Shown: positions 14,340 through 25,243 of the stretch, piece by piece
How the letters are laid out: each line of letters starts with the position of its first letter
How positions within the stretch are numbered: the stretch's first letter is position 1
NCBI RefSeq assembly: GCF_903642285.1
Contig: NZ_CAHJWJ010000002.1
Location: 62,001 to 126,000 of the forward strand
DNA: 64,000 nucleotides
Reading direction: 5' to 3'
DNA from: Sphingomonas bacterium
GTDB taxonomy: Bacteria; Pseudomonadota; Alphaproteobacteria; Sphingomonadales; Sphingomonadaceae
Made by a program: the position numbers and the translations under genes
Notes under the pieces: generated by a model
Databases searched by the model: none
What the model saw: only the letters and a program-made list of their open reading frames with translations
Told to the model about the DNA's origin: nothing

Positions 14340-16916
14340 ATGGGCATCGGTAAATTGGCAGGGGTATCGTTGTTCGCGCTGGTGGCGAGCCAGCCGGCGT
14401 TCGCGCAGTCGGGGGTGCCGACGGCGAGCCAGGGCGCGGAGACGCAATCGGTCAATGAGCGCGACAGCGCCGCCAAGGCCAACCCCGCTCCCGGTCGCGC
14501 GGCAGCCGACGCCGTCCAGTCCACCGACGACATCGTCGTGACCGCCAACAAGCGCGAGCAGACGCTGCAGGACGTACCGATCTCGGTCGCGGTGACCAGC
14601 GAGCAGACCATCGATCGTGCGCAGATCCGCGATCTGGTCGATCTCCAGTCGGTCGTGCCTTCGTTGAAGGTCCAGCAGTTCAACACGGTCGGCCAGACCA
14701 ATTTCATCATCCGGGGGTTCGGCAACGGCAATGGCAATGTCGGTATCGAAGGATCGGTCGGCGTCTTCATCGACGGCGTGTACCGATCGCGCAGCGCCGC
14801 TTCGCTGAACGACCTTCCCGAAGTCGAGCGGATCGAGGTGCTTCGCGGGCCACAATCGACATTGTTCGGCAAGAACGTCTCCGCGGGTGCGATCAACATC
14901 GTGACGAAGCGTCCGCAGTTCGATGTCGGCGGGCGGCTCGATCTGACCGTCGGCGATTATGGCGAACTCATCGCGAAGGCGACCGCGACCGGACCGCTCA
15001 GCGACACGGTCGCCATCCGTCTTTCCGGCACGGTGGACGAGCGCGACGGATATGAACACAATGTCGTGACCGGGCACAGCATCAACGACCGTAACCGTCA
15101 GTCGGTGCGCGCGGACATCCTGTGGAACCCCGTCGACCGGTTGTCGGTCCGGGTCATCGCCGATTACAACGAAATCAACGAGCGCTGCTGCGGCGCGGTA
15201 CAGCTGTTCAACGGCCCCGCGACGCAATTCATTGCCGCACCGCCGCCGTTCGGTCTGGGTGCCGCGGTGACCGACCCCGCAACCAAATATAGTCGCAATA
15301 TCGCCTTCGACCGGGACCCGACGAACCACATCGTCGGCAAAGGCATATCGGGCGAGATCGATTACGATCTGAGCTTTGCCAAATTCACGTCGATCACCGC
15401 GTACCGAGACCAGCGTGACGATACGACGGAAGACGTCGATTTCACGGGCGCAGACCTGTCCTACCGGGCTGACCAGACGCATACCAAGACGTTCACCCAG
15501 GAGGTCCGGCTGACATCGAGCGGAAAGGGTCCGTTCAGCTGGCTGATCGGCGGTTTCTACGACCACGAGAATCTCGACACGAGCAGCCAGATCAGCTTCG
15601 GATCGCAGATTCGTGCCTTTGCCGATGCGCTGAGCGGGCCGTCAGCCGCTTTCGCCGGCAAGTCGAACTTGTTCGCGCTAGAGTACTTACAGAGCCTCGT
15701 TACGCCTTCGATCAAGCCGGGTTCCACTTACTTTGCTGCGGGGCAGGGAGTAATTGCTCCTTACACGTTAAAGCAGGACTCTTTCTCCTTCTTCGGCCAG
15801 GCCGACTACAAGCTCTTCGATCGACTTACATTAACGGGAGGCGTCGCCTATCTCAGCGATCGAAAGGCTTCGACGTCTAACATTGTCCTTACCGATGCGT
15901 TCTCACAGCTCAACTTACAAAACGTGCCTCAGTTGGCGACACTCGCAGCGCTGGGCGTCCCTGGAATTACCGCCAATTCGTTCGGTGCGCTGGGCGCGCT
16001 TCAATTCTTTTACGGCAATGCGCCGACTCACGGACCGGTCAATTACCCCAATGCCAACGAGTCCGGCATCCTGAAGGGCGACAAGGTTACCTATCTGGGC
16101 CGTGCGACTTACGACCTCGGCCCGGTCAACATCTATGCAAGCTACTCGACGGGGTGGAAGGCGGGTGCGTTCAACCTGTCGACCGATGCGCGGGCCCCCG
16201 ACGCGAACGGCATCGGTCGCACTGCCGATCCCGAGAACGTTACGCTCTACGAAGTCGGGGCCAAGGCGGCGTTCCACGGCGGCTATCTGAACCTCGCGGT
16301 GTTCAAGCAGACGATCAAGGGTTTCCAGTCGAACGCCTTCACGGGCACCGGCTACAGCCTGGTCAATGCCGGGCAGGAGTCGGTGAAGGGAGCCGAGATC
16401 GAGGCGGCGTATCGCCCGATCTCCTGGCTGTCGCTGACCGGTGCCGGAACCTATCTCGACCCCAGATACGATTCGTTCCTGCGCGCGCCCTGCGTCAGCT
16501 TCGATACGGTGCAGTGCCCGCTCGATCCGACGACGGGTCAAACGCCGCCGTTTCGTAATCTTTCGGGCCAGCGCCCGGCCGGTATCCCCAAATGGAGCAC
16601 GTCTGCTTCGGCGACGATCAATCACGATTTCGGCACGTTCGGGGCGTTCCTGCGCGGCGAGTATGATTATTCGAGCCGGACGCAGCTGATCGATGTCGTG
16701 CCCGCGCAATATGGCAGCACCGAAACCAGCAACGTGAACGCCAGCCTCGGTTTCGCGCTGCCGCCACAGAAGATCGAGCTGCTGTTCTTCGTGCGCAATC
16801 TGACCAAGCACAACACACTCGTCGGAGCCTTCCCGACCGTCGCGCAGACCGGGAGTTACACTGGGTACACGAACGACCCGCGGACTTATGGCGCGACGCT
16901 GACCAAGCGTTTCTGA
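14340..16916 (+). CDS. TonB-dependent outer-membrane receptor
   Basis: An 858-residue receptor for energised uptake across the outer membrane. A signal peptide ends near AFAQS (residue 23). The TonB box region and plug follow (DDIVVTANKREQTLQDVPISVAV near 62-84, RGFGNGNGNVGIEG, VLRGPQSTLFGKNVSAGAINIVTKRP near 163-188), then the barrel ending GATLTKRF with the terminal aromatic. I chose ATG 14340, with AGGAG about 7 nt upstream, over a TTG one codon earlier. It heads the operon with the Baeyer-Villiger monooxygenase, 25 nt downstream, so it likely imports that pathway's substrate. Bases 15680-15960 have unusual codon use, including four TTA codons. Confidence 0.9.
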   Translation: MGIGKLAGVSLFALVASQPAFAQSGVPTASQGAETQSVNERDSAAKANPAPGRAAADAVQSTDDIVVTANKREQTLQDVPISVAVTSEQTIDRAQIRDLVDLQSVVPSLKVQQFNTVGQTNFIIRGFGNGNGNVGIEGSVGVFIDGVYRSRSAASLNDLPEVERIEVLRGPQSTLFGKNVSAGAINIVTKRPQFDVGGRLDLTVGDYGELIAKATATGPLSDTVAIRLSGTVDERDGYEHNVVTGHSINDRNRQSVRADILWNPVDRLSVRVIADYNEINERCCGAVQLFNGPATQFIAAPPPFGLGAAVTDPATKYSRNIAFDRDPTNHIVGKGISGEIDYDLSFAKFTSITAYRDQRDDTTEDVDFTGADLSYRADQTHTKTFTQEVRLTSSGKGPFSWLIGGFYDHENLDTSSQISFGSQIRAFADALSGPSAAFAGKSNLFALEYLQSLVTPSIKPGSTYFAAGQGVIAPYTLKQDSFSFFGQADYKLFDRLTLTGGVAYLSDRKASTSNIVLTDAFSQLNLQNVPQLATLAALGVPGITANSFGALGALQFFYGNAPTHGPVNYPNANESGILKGDKVTYLGRATYDLGPVNIYASYSTGWKAGAFNLSTDARAPDANGIGRTADPENVTLYEVGAKAAFHGGYLNLAVFKQTIKGFQSNAFTGTGYSLVNAGQESVKGAEIEAAYRPISWLSLTGAGTYLDPRYDSFLRAPCVSFDTVQCPLDPTTGQTPPFRNLSGQRPAGIPKWSTSASATINHDFGTFGAFLRGEYDYSSRTQLIDVVPAQYGSTETSNVNASLGFALPPQKIELLFFVRNLTKHNTLVGAFPTVAQTGSYTGYTNDPRTYGATLTKRF

Positions 16917-16941
16917 ACCAATAAAGGAGAACGAAACCACC

Positions 16942-18764
<1,823 letters not shown>

Positions 18765-18768
<4 letters not shown>

Positions 18769-19562
18769 CCGTCGCCGCTGGCCGCAAGTCGATCTTCATA
18801 ACCGGGGCCGCGTCGGGGATGGGCCGCGAAACCGCGCTGTTGTTCGCCGAAAAGGGCTGGTTCGTCGGGGCCTACGACGTCAATCGGCCCGGTCTGGATG
18901 CGCTTCGCGACGACATCGGCGAGGCGAACGGATTGTTCGAGGTGCTCGACGTCGCCGAGCCGATGTCGTGGTCGTCAGCCATCGACCGGTTCGCGGAAGC
19001 GACGGGCGGCACGCTCGATCTACTGTTCAACAATGCCGGCATCGGCACCAGCGGCCTTCTCGACGAGCAGTCGTGGGACGACGTGATGCGGATCGTGAAC
19101 ATCAACTTCATCGGCGTGATGCTGGGCGTTCGCGCCGGCACTCCGTTGCTGAAACGGACACCGGGCTCGCTGTGCCTGATCACCTCGTCGTCCTCGGCGA
19201 TCTTCGGCACCGCGGGCATTTCGGTCTATTCGGCGACGAAGCACGCGGTACGCGGATTGACCGAAGCGCTGTCGATCGAGCTCAAGCGGTACGGCGTGCG
19301 GGCCGCCGATCTCCTGCCCGGGCTGATCGATACCCCGCTGCTTTCGGACGGCATGCGCCGGATGGCACCGGGCGAGGGCATGTGGCGGCTGGTGAAGCCG
19401 CGCGAGGTCGCGGAGACGGTATGGGCCGCTTATGGTGCCGACACGCTTCACTGGTACATTCCCGCGGAGCTGCGGAATTTCCATCTGCAGGTCGTCGCCG
19501 AACCAGAGGTCGTTCGTGAAGAGCGCACCGCCTTGCTCGCAGCGATGACCGCCGCGGGCTGA
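18765..19562 (+). CDS. Short-chain dehydrogenase/reductase
   Basis: A 265-residue classical SDR. The cofactor motif TGAASGMG is at 14-21, NNAG near 88, the catalytic Ser in ITSSSSAIFG near 142 and YSATK near 155-159; LLPGLIDTPLL follows. Asp after the second strand (AYDVN) predicts NAD preference. It is coupled to the BVMO by ATGA and probably oxidises an alcohol to the ketone used by the BVMO, or acts on the alcohol released from the ester (inference). Confidence 0.85.
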
Positions 19563-19581
19563 TCAACAAACGAGGCCGTCA

Positions 19582-21045
19582 ATGTCGATACTCGAGACTA
19601 TTTCCGCAGTCGTGTCGCCCGCCGCCAGCGACGACGATGCGATCAAGCGGCTGGATGCGGCGTATCGCGCCCAGCGGGCCGCGTTCGCCAGGGACCGCCG
19701 GCCGACGATCGAGGCCCGCCGGGAACGGCTGGGTGCGCTGATCGGCATGATGCTGGCCAATCGCGATCGTATCTCCATCGCGGTCGCCGAGGATTTCGGT
19801 GCCCATCCCAAGCCCGCTTCCGATCTGATCGAGGTGCTCGGGGTGGTCGGTCGCGCCCAATATGTGCTGGAAAACCTCGAACAGTGGATGAAGCCGGATC
19901 CGCGGCATACCGATGCCGCGATGCTCGGTACGGGAACCGCGTTCGTCGACTACCAGCCCAAGGGCGTCATCGGGAACATCGTTCCCTGGAACTTCCCGTT
20001 CGATCTGTCGGTCGGGCCGATGGTCGACATGCTGGCGGCCGGCAATCGGGTGATCGTCAAGCCTTCCGACTATACGCCCGCGTGCGCCGCGCTGCTCGCC
20101 GAGATGGTCGCCGCCGCATTCGATCCCGACCTCGTCACCGTCGCGGTCGGCGGTCTGCAGCTCGCAAAGGCGTTCTCGTCGGTGCCGTGGGACCATCTGC
20201 TGTACACGGGTAGTCCATCGGTCGGCCGACAGGTCATGACCGCGGCCGCTGCCAACCTGACCCCGGTGACGCTCGAACTCGGCGGAAAATGTCCCGCGAT
20301 CATGACGCCGGGGTCGGTGACCGCGGAGAATGTGGAGTCGGTCATCGGCACCAAGCTGGTCAAGAACGGGCAGATGTGCGTGTCCGTCGATTACGCGCTG
20401 GTGCCGCGGGCGGATGTCGATGCGTTTGTGGACCATGCAAGAACGTATATGACACGTGCCGCACCCGATTATTCGCGCGGCGAAGACTGTACCGGCATGA
20501 TCTCGCTACGGCATCTCGATCGTATCGAGGATATGCTGACGGAAGCGCGGGACCGGCAGTTGCGGATCGTCGCGCTCGAGGAGGATGGCCGGATCGACCG
20601 CGACACCCGTCGCATGCCGGTGTCGCTCGTCATCGATCCACCCATCGAACTGCGGATCATGCAGGAGGAGATTTTCGGTCCGATCCTGCCCGTCGTGCCG
20701 TATGACGATCTTGGGCTGGCGCTGGATGCCGTCAATTCCGGTGATCGCCCGCTCGGGCTTTACGTGTTCGGCGCCGATAAGGCGGTCACCGATCATGTGC
20801 TCGCATCGACGCATTCGGGCGGGGCCGCGGTCAATACCTGCGCCATCCAGAGCGCGCTGCCCTCGACGGGCTTCGGCGGCTCCGGTATGAGCGGGATGGG
20901 ACGGCACCACGGCATCGAAGGGTTCCGCGAATTCTCCAACCCGCGCGGCGTCGTCGTGCGTGGTGACGGGGATTTGATCGATGTGTTCTATCCGCCCTAT
21001 GCGAAGGCGGCAGGACTGGTTCAGGCCGTCTTGTCGGGTTCGTAA
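19582..21045 (+). CDS. Aldehyde dehydrogenase, coniferyl-aldehyde-dehydrogenase-like
   Basis: A 487-residue ALDH-superfamily enzyme. The general base Glu232 is in TLELGGK and the catalytic nucleophile Cys266 in NGQMCVSVDY. Other marks are VIGNIVPWNFPFDLSVGP near 129, LYTGSPSVGRQVM near 211, EEIFGPILPVV near 360 and SGMGRHHGIEGFREFS near 435. The NGQMC form (rather than NQGQxC) and the C-terminal FYPPY are typical of the CalB-like branch that oxidises coniferyl aldehyde and also long-chain aldehydes. It lies 19 nt after the SDR in the BVMO operon and would turn an aldehyde into the acid for the CoA ligase at the end of the operon. Confidence 0.85.
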   Translation: MSILETISAVVSPAASDDDAIKRLDAAYRAQRAAFARDRRPTIEARRERLGALIGMMLANRDRISIAVAEDFGAHPKPASDLIEVLGVVGRAQYVLENLEQWMKPDPRHTDAAMLGTGTAFVDYQPKGVIGNIVPWNFPFDLSVGPMVDMLAAGNRVIVKPSDYTPACAALLAEMVAAAFDPDLVTVAVGGLQLAKAFSSVPWDHLLYTGSPSVGRQVMTAAAANLTPVTLELGGKCPAIMTPGSVTAENVESVIGTKLVKNGQMCVSVDYALVPRADVDAFVDHARTYMTRAAPDYSRGEDCTGMISLRHLDRIEDMLTEARDRQLRIVALEEDGRIDRDTRRMPVSLVIDPPIELRIMQEEIFGPILPVVPYDDLGLALDAVNSGDRPLGLYVFGADKAVTDHVLASTHSGGAAVNTCAIQSALPSTGFGGSGMSGMGRHHGIEGFREFSNPRGVVVRGDGDLIDVFYPPYAKAAGLVQAVLSGS

Positions 21046-21055
21046 GGGAGGGTTC

Positions 21056-21445
21056 ATGACCGCTGAGCATTTCGACATCGCTACGGATGCAGGGCGAAAT
21101 TTCCTGACCGTGTCGATGCGCGGCCATTGGACGACCGAGACGGTGAACGCCTACAGGAAAGCGGTCATCGCTGCGGTCAGCGGGATGCTCGCAGCGGGAA
21201 CGCAGCGCGGCGATCTGCTGACGCTGGTCGATGCGCGCGACCTGAATGCGCAGTCGCAGACCGTCGTCGCCGATTACAAGGCCAGCATGGACCGGGACGG
21301 ACTTGTCCCGCGGCGATTGGCGACGCTCGTCTCCAGCGCCCTGCTCAAGCGGCAGGTGGACCGTATCGCAATCCCTAATCAGCGGGTGTTTACGGAAAAG
21401 ACGGAAGCCATGGCCTGGCTGTTCGCGCCGGCCGACCCAGAGTGA
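21056..21445 (+). CDS. Small STAS-like alpha/beta protein of unknown function
   Basis: 129 residues beginning MTAEHFDIATDAGRNF. The pattern of strands and amphipathic helices (FLTVSMRGHW, LLTLVDARDLNAQSQTVVADY, RRLATLVSSALLKRQVDRIA) resembles SpoIIAA/STAS-like domain proteins, without clear catalytic residues or a signal peptide. I chose ATG 21056, with GGGAGGG just upstream, over an earlier in-frame ATG inside the ALDH gene. Its stop overlaps the GTG of the MFS gene (GTGA), so it is a genuine operon member. The function is not known; a regulatory or scaffold role is speculative. Confidence 0.6.
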   Translation: MTAEHFDIATDAGRNFLTVSMRGHWTTETVNAYRKAVIAAVSGMLAAGTQRGDLLTLVDARDLNAQSQTVVADYKASMDRDGLVPRRLATLVSSALLKRQVDRIAIPNQRVFTEKTEAMAWLFAPADPE

Positions 21446-22884
21446 CCGAACAGCCGGTCCCGCCGTTCGAATCGCCCGTCGCCGCGCGATTGGGCGGAGC
21501 CGCCTGGGCCTGGGCCGCATTCCAGGGTGGGCGCGATCCCTACATCATCCTCGTCGTCATCTACATCTTCGTTCCCTATCTCGCGACCAGCGTCATCGGT
21601 GATCCGGTTCACGGGCAGGCGGCGGTGGCGGGCGGTGCCAAATACGCCGGCTGGATCGTCGCGCTCACCGCGCCGCTACTAGGCGCGACGGTGGACCGGA
21701 TGGGTGCGCGCAAGCCGTGGCTCGCGGGCGTGGTCGCGATCATGCTACCGCTGCTGATCGCATTGTGGTGGGCCAAGCCCGCCGGAGCGGGACTGGACAT
21801 CGGCACGATTATCGCCATCCTCGCCGCGCTGTCCGCGCTGTTCGCCTATTCCGAGACGCTGCACAACGCGCTGCTGGTGCCCGCTGCTGGCATGGCCAAG
21901 GCGGGATCGGCGTCGGGTTTGGGCCTGGCGTTCGGCAACTTCATGTCGGTCACCGCGCTCGTCTTTGTCCTGTGGGCGTTCGCGCTGCCCGCCAAGGGCG
22001 GCGGCGGGCTGGTGCCCACCGCGCCGCTGTTCGGGCTCGACGTGGCCGCGCACGAGCAGGACCGGATCGTGCCGGTGATCGCCGCCGTCCTGCTCGCGCT
22101 CGGCACGTTGCCGCTGCTCTTCCGGGTGCCGGACGTGGCCGCGACCGGGATCGGCTTCGTTCGGGCGCTGCGCTTGGCGGCGACCGACCTTAAGACACTG
22201 GTGCTGGAAGCACGGGGGCACCGCGATGCGTTGACCTATCTCGCCGCGCTGATGCTGTTCACCGACGGGCTGACGGGCATCCTGCTGTTCAGCGGGGTCT
22301 ATGCGGCGGGCACGATGGGATGGCACACGCTGGAACTGCTTGTGTACGGCATGGTGTTGTGCGTGTTCGCGGTGGCGGGCGGCTTGCTCGCCGGCTGGCT
22401 GGACGGGCGGGTGGGTCCCCGGCGCGCGCTTCAGATCGAGATCACGGGCGTGATTATCGCGTTCCTGCTCCTGCTCGGCAACACGCCGTCGCTGCTGCTG
22501 TACCGGCCCTATGATCCTGCAGCGCATCCGCCGATCTGGAGCGGCCCGATCTTCCGGACCGCGCCCGAGCTCGCGCTGATCGGCTGCGCGATGCTCGCGG
22601 CGGTGACGGTGACCGCGGCTTACTCCTCCCGCCGCACGATGCTGACGCGGGTCGCGCCGGCGGACAAGATCGGCGTCTTCTTCGGCCTGTTCGTGATCGC
22701 GGGCACCGCGACCATGTGGCTCGGGCCGCTGCTCGTTCAGGTGACGACCGCGGCGACCGGATCGCAGCGCGCGGGGCTGCTGCCGATCGTGGGGCTGCTG
22801 GTCGCCGGCCTGCTGGTGCTCATGCTCGTCCGTGGCGGTGGCCGATATGCCGAGGATCGGAGTGCTGCGGGATCATATCGGTGA
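21442..22884 (+). CDS. MFS transporter (UMF1/GPH-like)
   Basis: A 480-residue inner-membrane transporter with about 12 predicted hydrophobic segments. The cytoplasmic loop-2 motif is GATVDRMGARKPWL near 76 and the late loop YSSRRTMLTRVAPADKIGVFFGLF near 395 is characteristic of UMF1-type (Atg22-like) MFS proteins. The start is GTG 21442, overlapping the preceding stop. In this operon it may carry the ketone or aldehyde substrate over the inner membrane after the TonB receptor brings it into the periplasm, or export a product. Confidence 0.8.
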   Translation: MTEQPVPPFESPVAARLGGAAWAWAAFQGGRDPYIILVVIYIFVPYLATSVIGDPVHGQAAVAGGAKYAGWIVALTAPLLGATVDRMGARKPWLAGVVAIMLPLLIALWWAKPAGAGLDIGTIIAILAALSALFAYSETLHNALLVPAAGMAKAGSASGLGLAFGNFMSVTALVFVLWAFALPAKGGGGLVPTAPLFGLDVAAHEQDRIVPVIAAVLLALGTLPLLFRVPDVAATGIGFVRALRLAATDLKTLVLEARGHRDALTYLAALMLFTDGLTGILLFSGVYAAGTMGWHTLELLVYGMVLCVFAVAGGLLAGWLDGRVGPRRALQIEITGVIIAFLLLLGNTPSLLLYRPYDPAAHPPIWSGPIFRTAPELALIGCAMLAAVTVTAAYSSRRTMLTRVAPADKIGVFFGLFVIAGTATMWLGPLLVQVTTAATGSQRAGLLPIVGLLVAGLLVLMLVRGGGRYAEDRSAAGSYR

Positions 22885-22966
22885 TGCGGCCTTCGTATCC
22901 GATGAACAACGGAACGTTCCGTTGATAGGACGGCGTAGCGGGCGACCCCCTTCAGGCGGAAAACGA

Positions 22967-24610
22967 GTGGAAACGACCCGGGCCGCGGCAGTCGAATCGC
23001 TCGTTGACGAGACGAGCATGCCGGGCGCGGTCGGCGCGCACCCGGCCGATCTCGTCACCGACGCCGCGCGGCGGTTCGGTCGCCGGGTCGCCTACACGCT
23101 GGTCGCGCCGGACGGGGGCTGCGAAACGCTGAGCTTCGACGAGGCAGACCGACTTTCGGACGCGTTCGCCGGGTTCCTGATCGCGACGCTGGGCCTCAAA
23201 CCCGGAAATGTCGTTGCCGTACAGCTCGCCAACGGCCTGCCGTTCCCCATCGTCGTGTTCGGGGCGTGGAAGGCGGGTCTGGTCGTGTCGCCGATCAACC
23301 CATATTACACCGTCACGGAAACCCGGCGGCAATTGCTCGACTGCGACGCACGCGTGCTCGTGGTCGATGCAGCATCGGTCGGGTCGATCCAGAGCGAGTG
23401 CGGTATCCCCGATCTCGGCATGATCGCGGTGCACGGGCCGGGTCTGAAGTTCGATGCCGCCGGCGATCAACCGATCCATGCGCCGTCGGGAGGAAAAGCC
23501 GAACGCTGCTGGACGTTAGCCGCCGCGTTGGATGGCGAATATCCTGCACCCCATGTCCGCCACCCCGTCGCCCTCTATCAATATACGGGCGGGACGACGG
23601 GCAACAGCAAGGCCGCTATCATCACCGCGGCCAACCTCGCGGCGACCAAATCCATGGTCTCGGGCTTCTTCGCGGGTCATGGTTCGCCGATAGCCGGCGG
23701 CACGGCGCTCACGGCGTTACCCCTGTATCACGTCTTCGCCTTCCTGTTCGGCATGCTGGTCTATATCGACGCCGGGACCAACAACGTGATCGTACGAGCC
23801 GCCGCGCCGGTCTCCAACTTGCGGCCGGCGTTCGAAGGGTTCGAGATCGACTGGATGGCGGGGGTCGACACGCTCTACGGTGGTCTACTCGGCGAAGAAT
23901 GGTTCAAGGCATCTCCGCCGCGTATGAAGTTCGCGATCGCCGGCGGCGCGGCGCTTCGTCCGACCGTGGCGCTGGAATGGGAACGGCTCGTCGGTCCGTT
24001 GCTCGAAGGATATGGGCTTACCGAGACGACCGGTATCGTCAGCTGCAATCCGCCGACGGCCGCCCGTCGCATCGGATCGATCGGGTTGCCGGTGACGTCG
24101 TCCCAGGTGCGTATCGTCGACGAGGCCGGGGCCGAAGTCGCACCGGGTACTTCAGGCGAGCTGTTGGTGCGGGGTCCGCAGGTCGCTGCGGGCTACCTCG
24201 ATCGGGCGAACGACGCCGATGCGTTCTTCGGTGGCTGGTTCCGAACCGGAGATGTCGTCGTCGTCGATTCGCTGGGGATGCTGACGATCATGGATCGCAA
24301 GAAGGACATGATCCTCGTGTCGGGTTTCAATGTCTATCCCAACGAGGTCGAAGCCGTACTCGCTACCCATCCCGACGTCGCCGAAGCCGCCGTCATCGGG
24401 ATCGCAAGCGAGCGTACCGGGGAAGCGGTTCGGGCGTACGTCGTTTTGCGAAAGAACACGGCCAATGCCAGCGAACTGGACCGCCATTGCCGATTGTCTC
24501 TCGCCGCGTACAAGGTGCCGAAGGAGTTTGTCATTCGGCCGCATCTTCCCAAATCGCCGGTCGGAAAGATCTTGCGTGCGCAATTGCGAACATCGGCTGC
24601 CAGTCGATGA
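22967..24610 (+). CDS. Acyl-CoA ligase (AMP-binding enzyme, FadD-like)
   Basis: About 547 residues from GTG 22967 (GGCGGAAA upstream); an in-frame ATG at 23018 is an alternative. Longer in-frame starts would lie inside the MFS gene. ANL-superfamily motifs are in order: the P-loop YTGGTTGNSKAA near 206 (unusual, since most have P-K-G in place of S-K-A), LPLYHVFAF near 251, YGLTETTG near 347, GWFRTGD near 424, DRKKDMILVSGFNVYPNEVE near 443, and the catalytic Lys in KSPVGKILR near the C-terminus. It would activate a carboxylic acid, probably the ALDH product, as its CoA thioester. It ends the operon and faces the PCuAC gene. Confidence 0.85.
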   Translation: METTRAAAVESLVDETSMPGAVGAHPADLVTDAARRFGRRVAYTLVAPDGGCETLSFDEADRLSDAFAGFLIATLGLKPGNVVAVQLANGLPFPIVVFGAWKAGLVVSPINPYYTVTETRRQLLDCDARVLVVDAASVGSIQSECGIPDLGMIAVHGPGLKFDAAGDQPIHAPSGGKAERCWTLAAALDGEYPAPHVRHPVALYQYTGGTTGNSKAAIITAANLAATKSMVSGFFAGHGSPIAGGTALTALPLYHVFAFLFGMLVYIDAGTNNVIVRAAAPVSNLRPAFEGFEIDWMAGVDTLYGGLLGEEWFKASPPRMKFAIAGGAALRPTVALEWERLVGPLLEGYGLTETTGIVSCNPPTAARRIGSIGLPVTSSQVRIVDEAGAEVAPGTSGELLVRGPQVAAGYLDRANDADAFFGGWFRTGDVVVVDSLGMLTIMDRKKDMILVSGFNVYPNEVEAVLATHPDVAEAAVIGIASERTGEAVRAYVVLRKNTANASELDRHCRLSLAAYKVPKEFVIRPHLPKSPVGKILRAQLRTSAASR

Positions 24611-24641
24611 AGAGATTCGGTGCCCGCTCTTCGGGCGTCCC

Positions 24642-25079
24642 TCATTTCGGTGCGGGGTCGCCCGCCGCGATCACCGTGGCGCTTTGCACGATACGTTGAC
24701 CGTCGGCGAAGGTGAAGGTGAAAGTCATCGCGCCGCCGGGCTTGATACCCGGGTTCACGCTGGACAGCATGACGTGCCGCCCGCCGGGCGCGAAGCGGAC
24801 CAGGGTCTTGGCCGGGATGTCGATACTGGCAAGCGGCGTCATCGTCGCCATTTGGCCGGCCGTACCCGATTGATGCATCTCGGCCCGGATCGCCGTGTCG
24901 GTGGCGACCGAGATCAGCTTGGCCGGCGCAGGCCCGCCATGGACGTCGAAATACGCTGCCGCCGGTCCGGTGGCGACGGCGTTCAGGCGCACCCAGGCCG
25001 CATCGACATATAGCGGCTTCGGTTTCGAACAGCCCGCCAGTGCGAGTGCGGCGAACGACAGGGCGACGACAGGGCGCAT
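24642..25079 (-). CDS. PCuAC-type periplasmic copper chaperone lipoprotein
   Basis: 145 residues. A lipoprotein signal ends in the lipobox LALAGC (Cys17), so the mature protein is membrane-anchored in the periplasm. The copper site fits H-x10-M-x21-H-x-M exactly: His69, Met80, His102 and Met104. PCuAC proteins deliver Cu(I) to the CuA centre of cytochrome oxidase or buffer periplasmic copper. It is divergent from dnaK and convergent with the CoA ligase, 31 nt from that stop. Confidence 0.85.
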   Translation of the reverse strand: MRPVVALSFAALALAGCSKPKPLYVDAAWVRLNAVATGPAAAYFDVHGGPAPAKLISVATDTAIRAEMHQSGTAGQMATMTPLASIDIPAKTLVRFAPGGRHVMLSSVNPGIKPGGAMTFTFTFADGQRIVQSATVIAAGDPAPK

Positions 25080-25130
25080 GGTATTCCTAGCGGCGGTTGG
25101 GCCATGCTGCGATGGTAGAACGCCGGCAAT

Positions 25131-25158
25131 CTTGCGGCAAGCCGAACCCCTCCTATAT
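25131..25158 (+). promoter_or_regulatory. RpoH (sigma-32) promoter of dnaK
   Basis: CTTG at 25131-25134, a 17-nt spacer and CCTATAT at 25152-25158 match the alphaproteobacterial heat-shock consensus (CTTG, 17-18 nt, CYTATNT). The predicted start of transcription is near 25165, leaving a leader of about 80 nt before the dnaK ATG. This predicts heat induction of dnaK and possibly dnaJ. Confidence 0.8.
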
Positions 25159-25243
25159 CGCGCCCAGTAACGGAGATGCGCGTCGCCGTAACGGGACGCG
25201 GATTTCCTTGGGCATTATCTTTGTGAGGGGCTGTAGAGCACAC

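Noticed and set aside
13980..15566. A 528-codon frame spanning the TetR gene start and antisense to the TonB receptor
   Set aside because: It runs across the divergent promoter region and has no domain; the TetR frame from 14170 is complete.
22832..22966. Longer N-terminus for the CoA ligase
   Set aside because: It overlaps the transporter end and has no similarity to the ligase family; GTG 22967 or ATG 23018 fit better.
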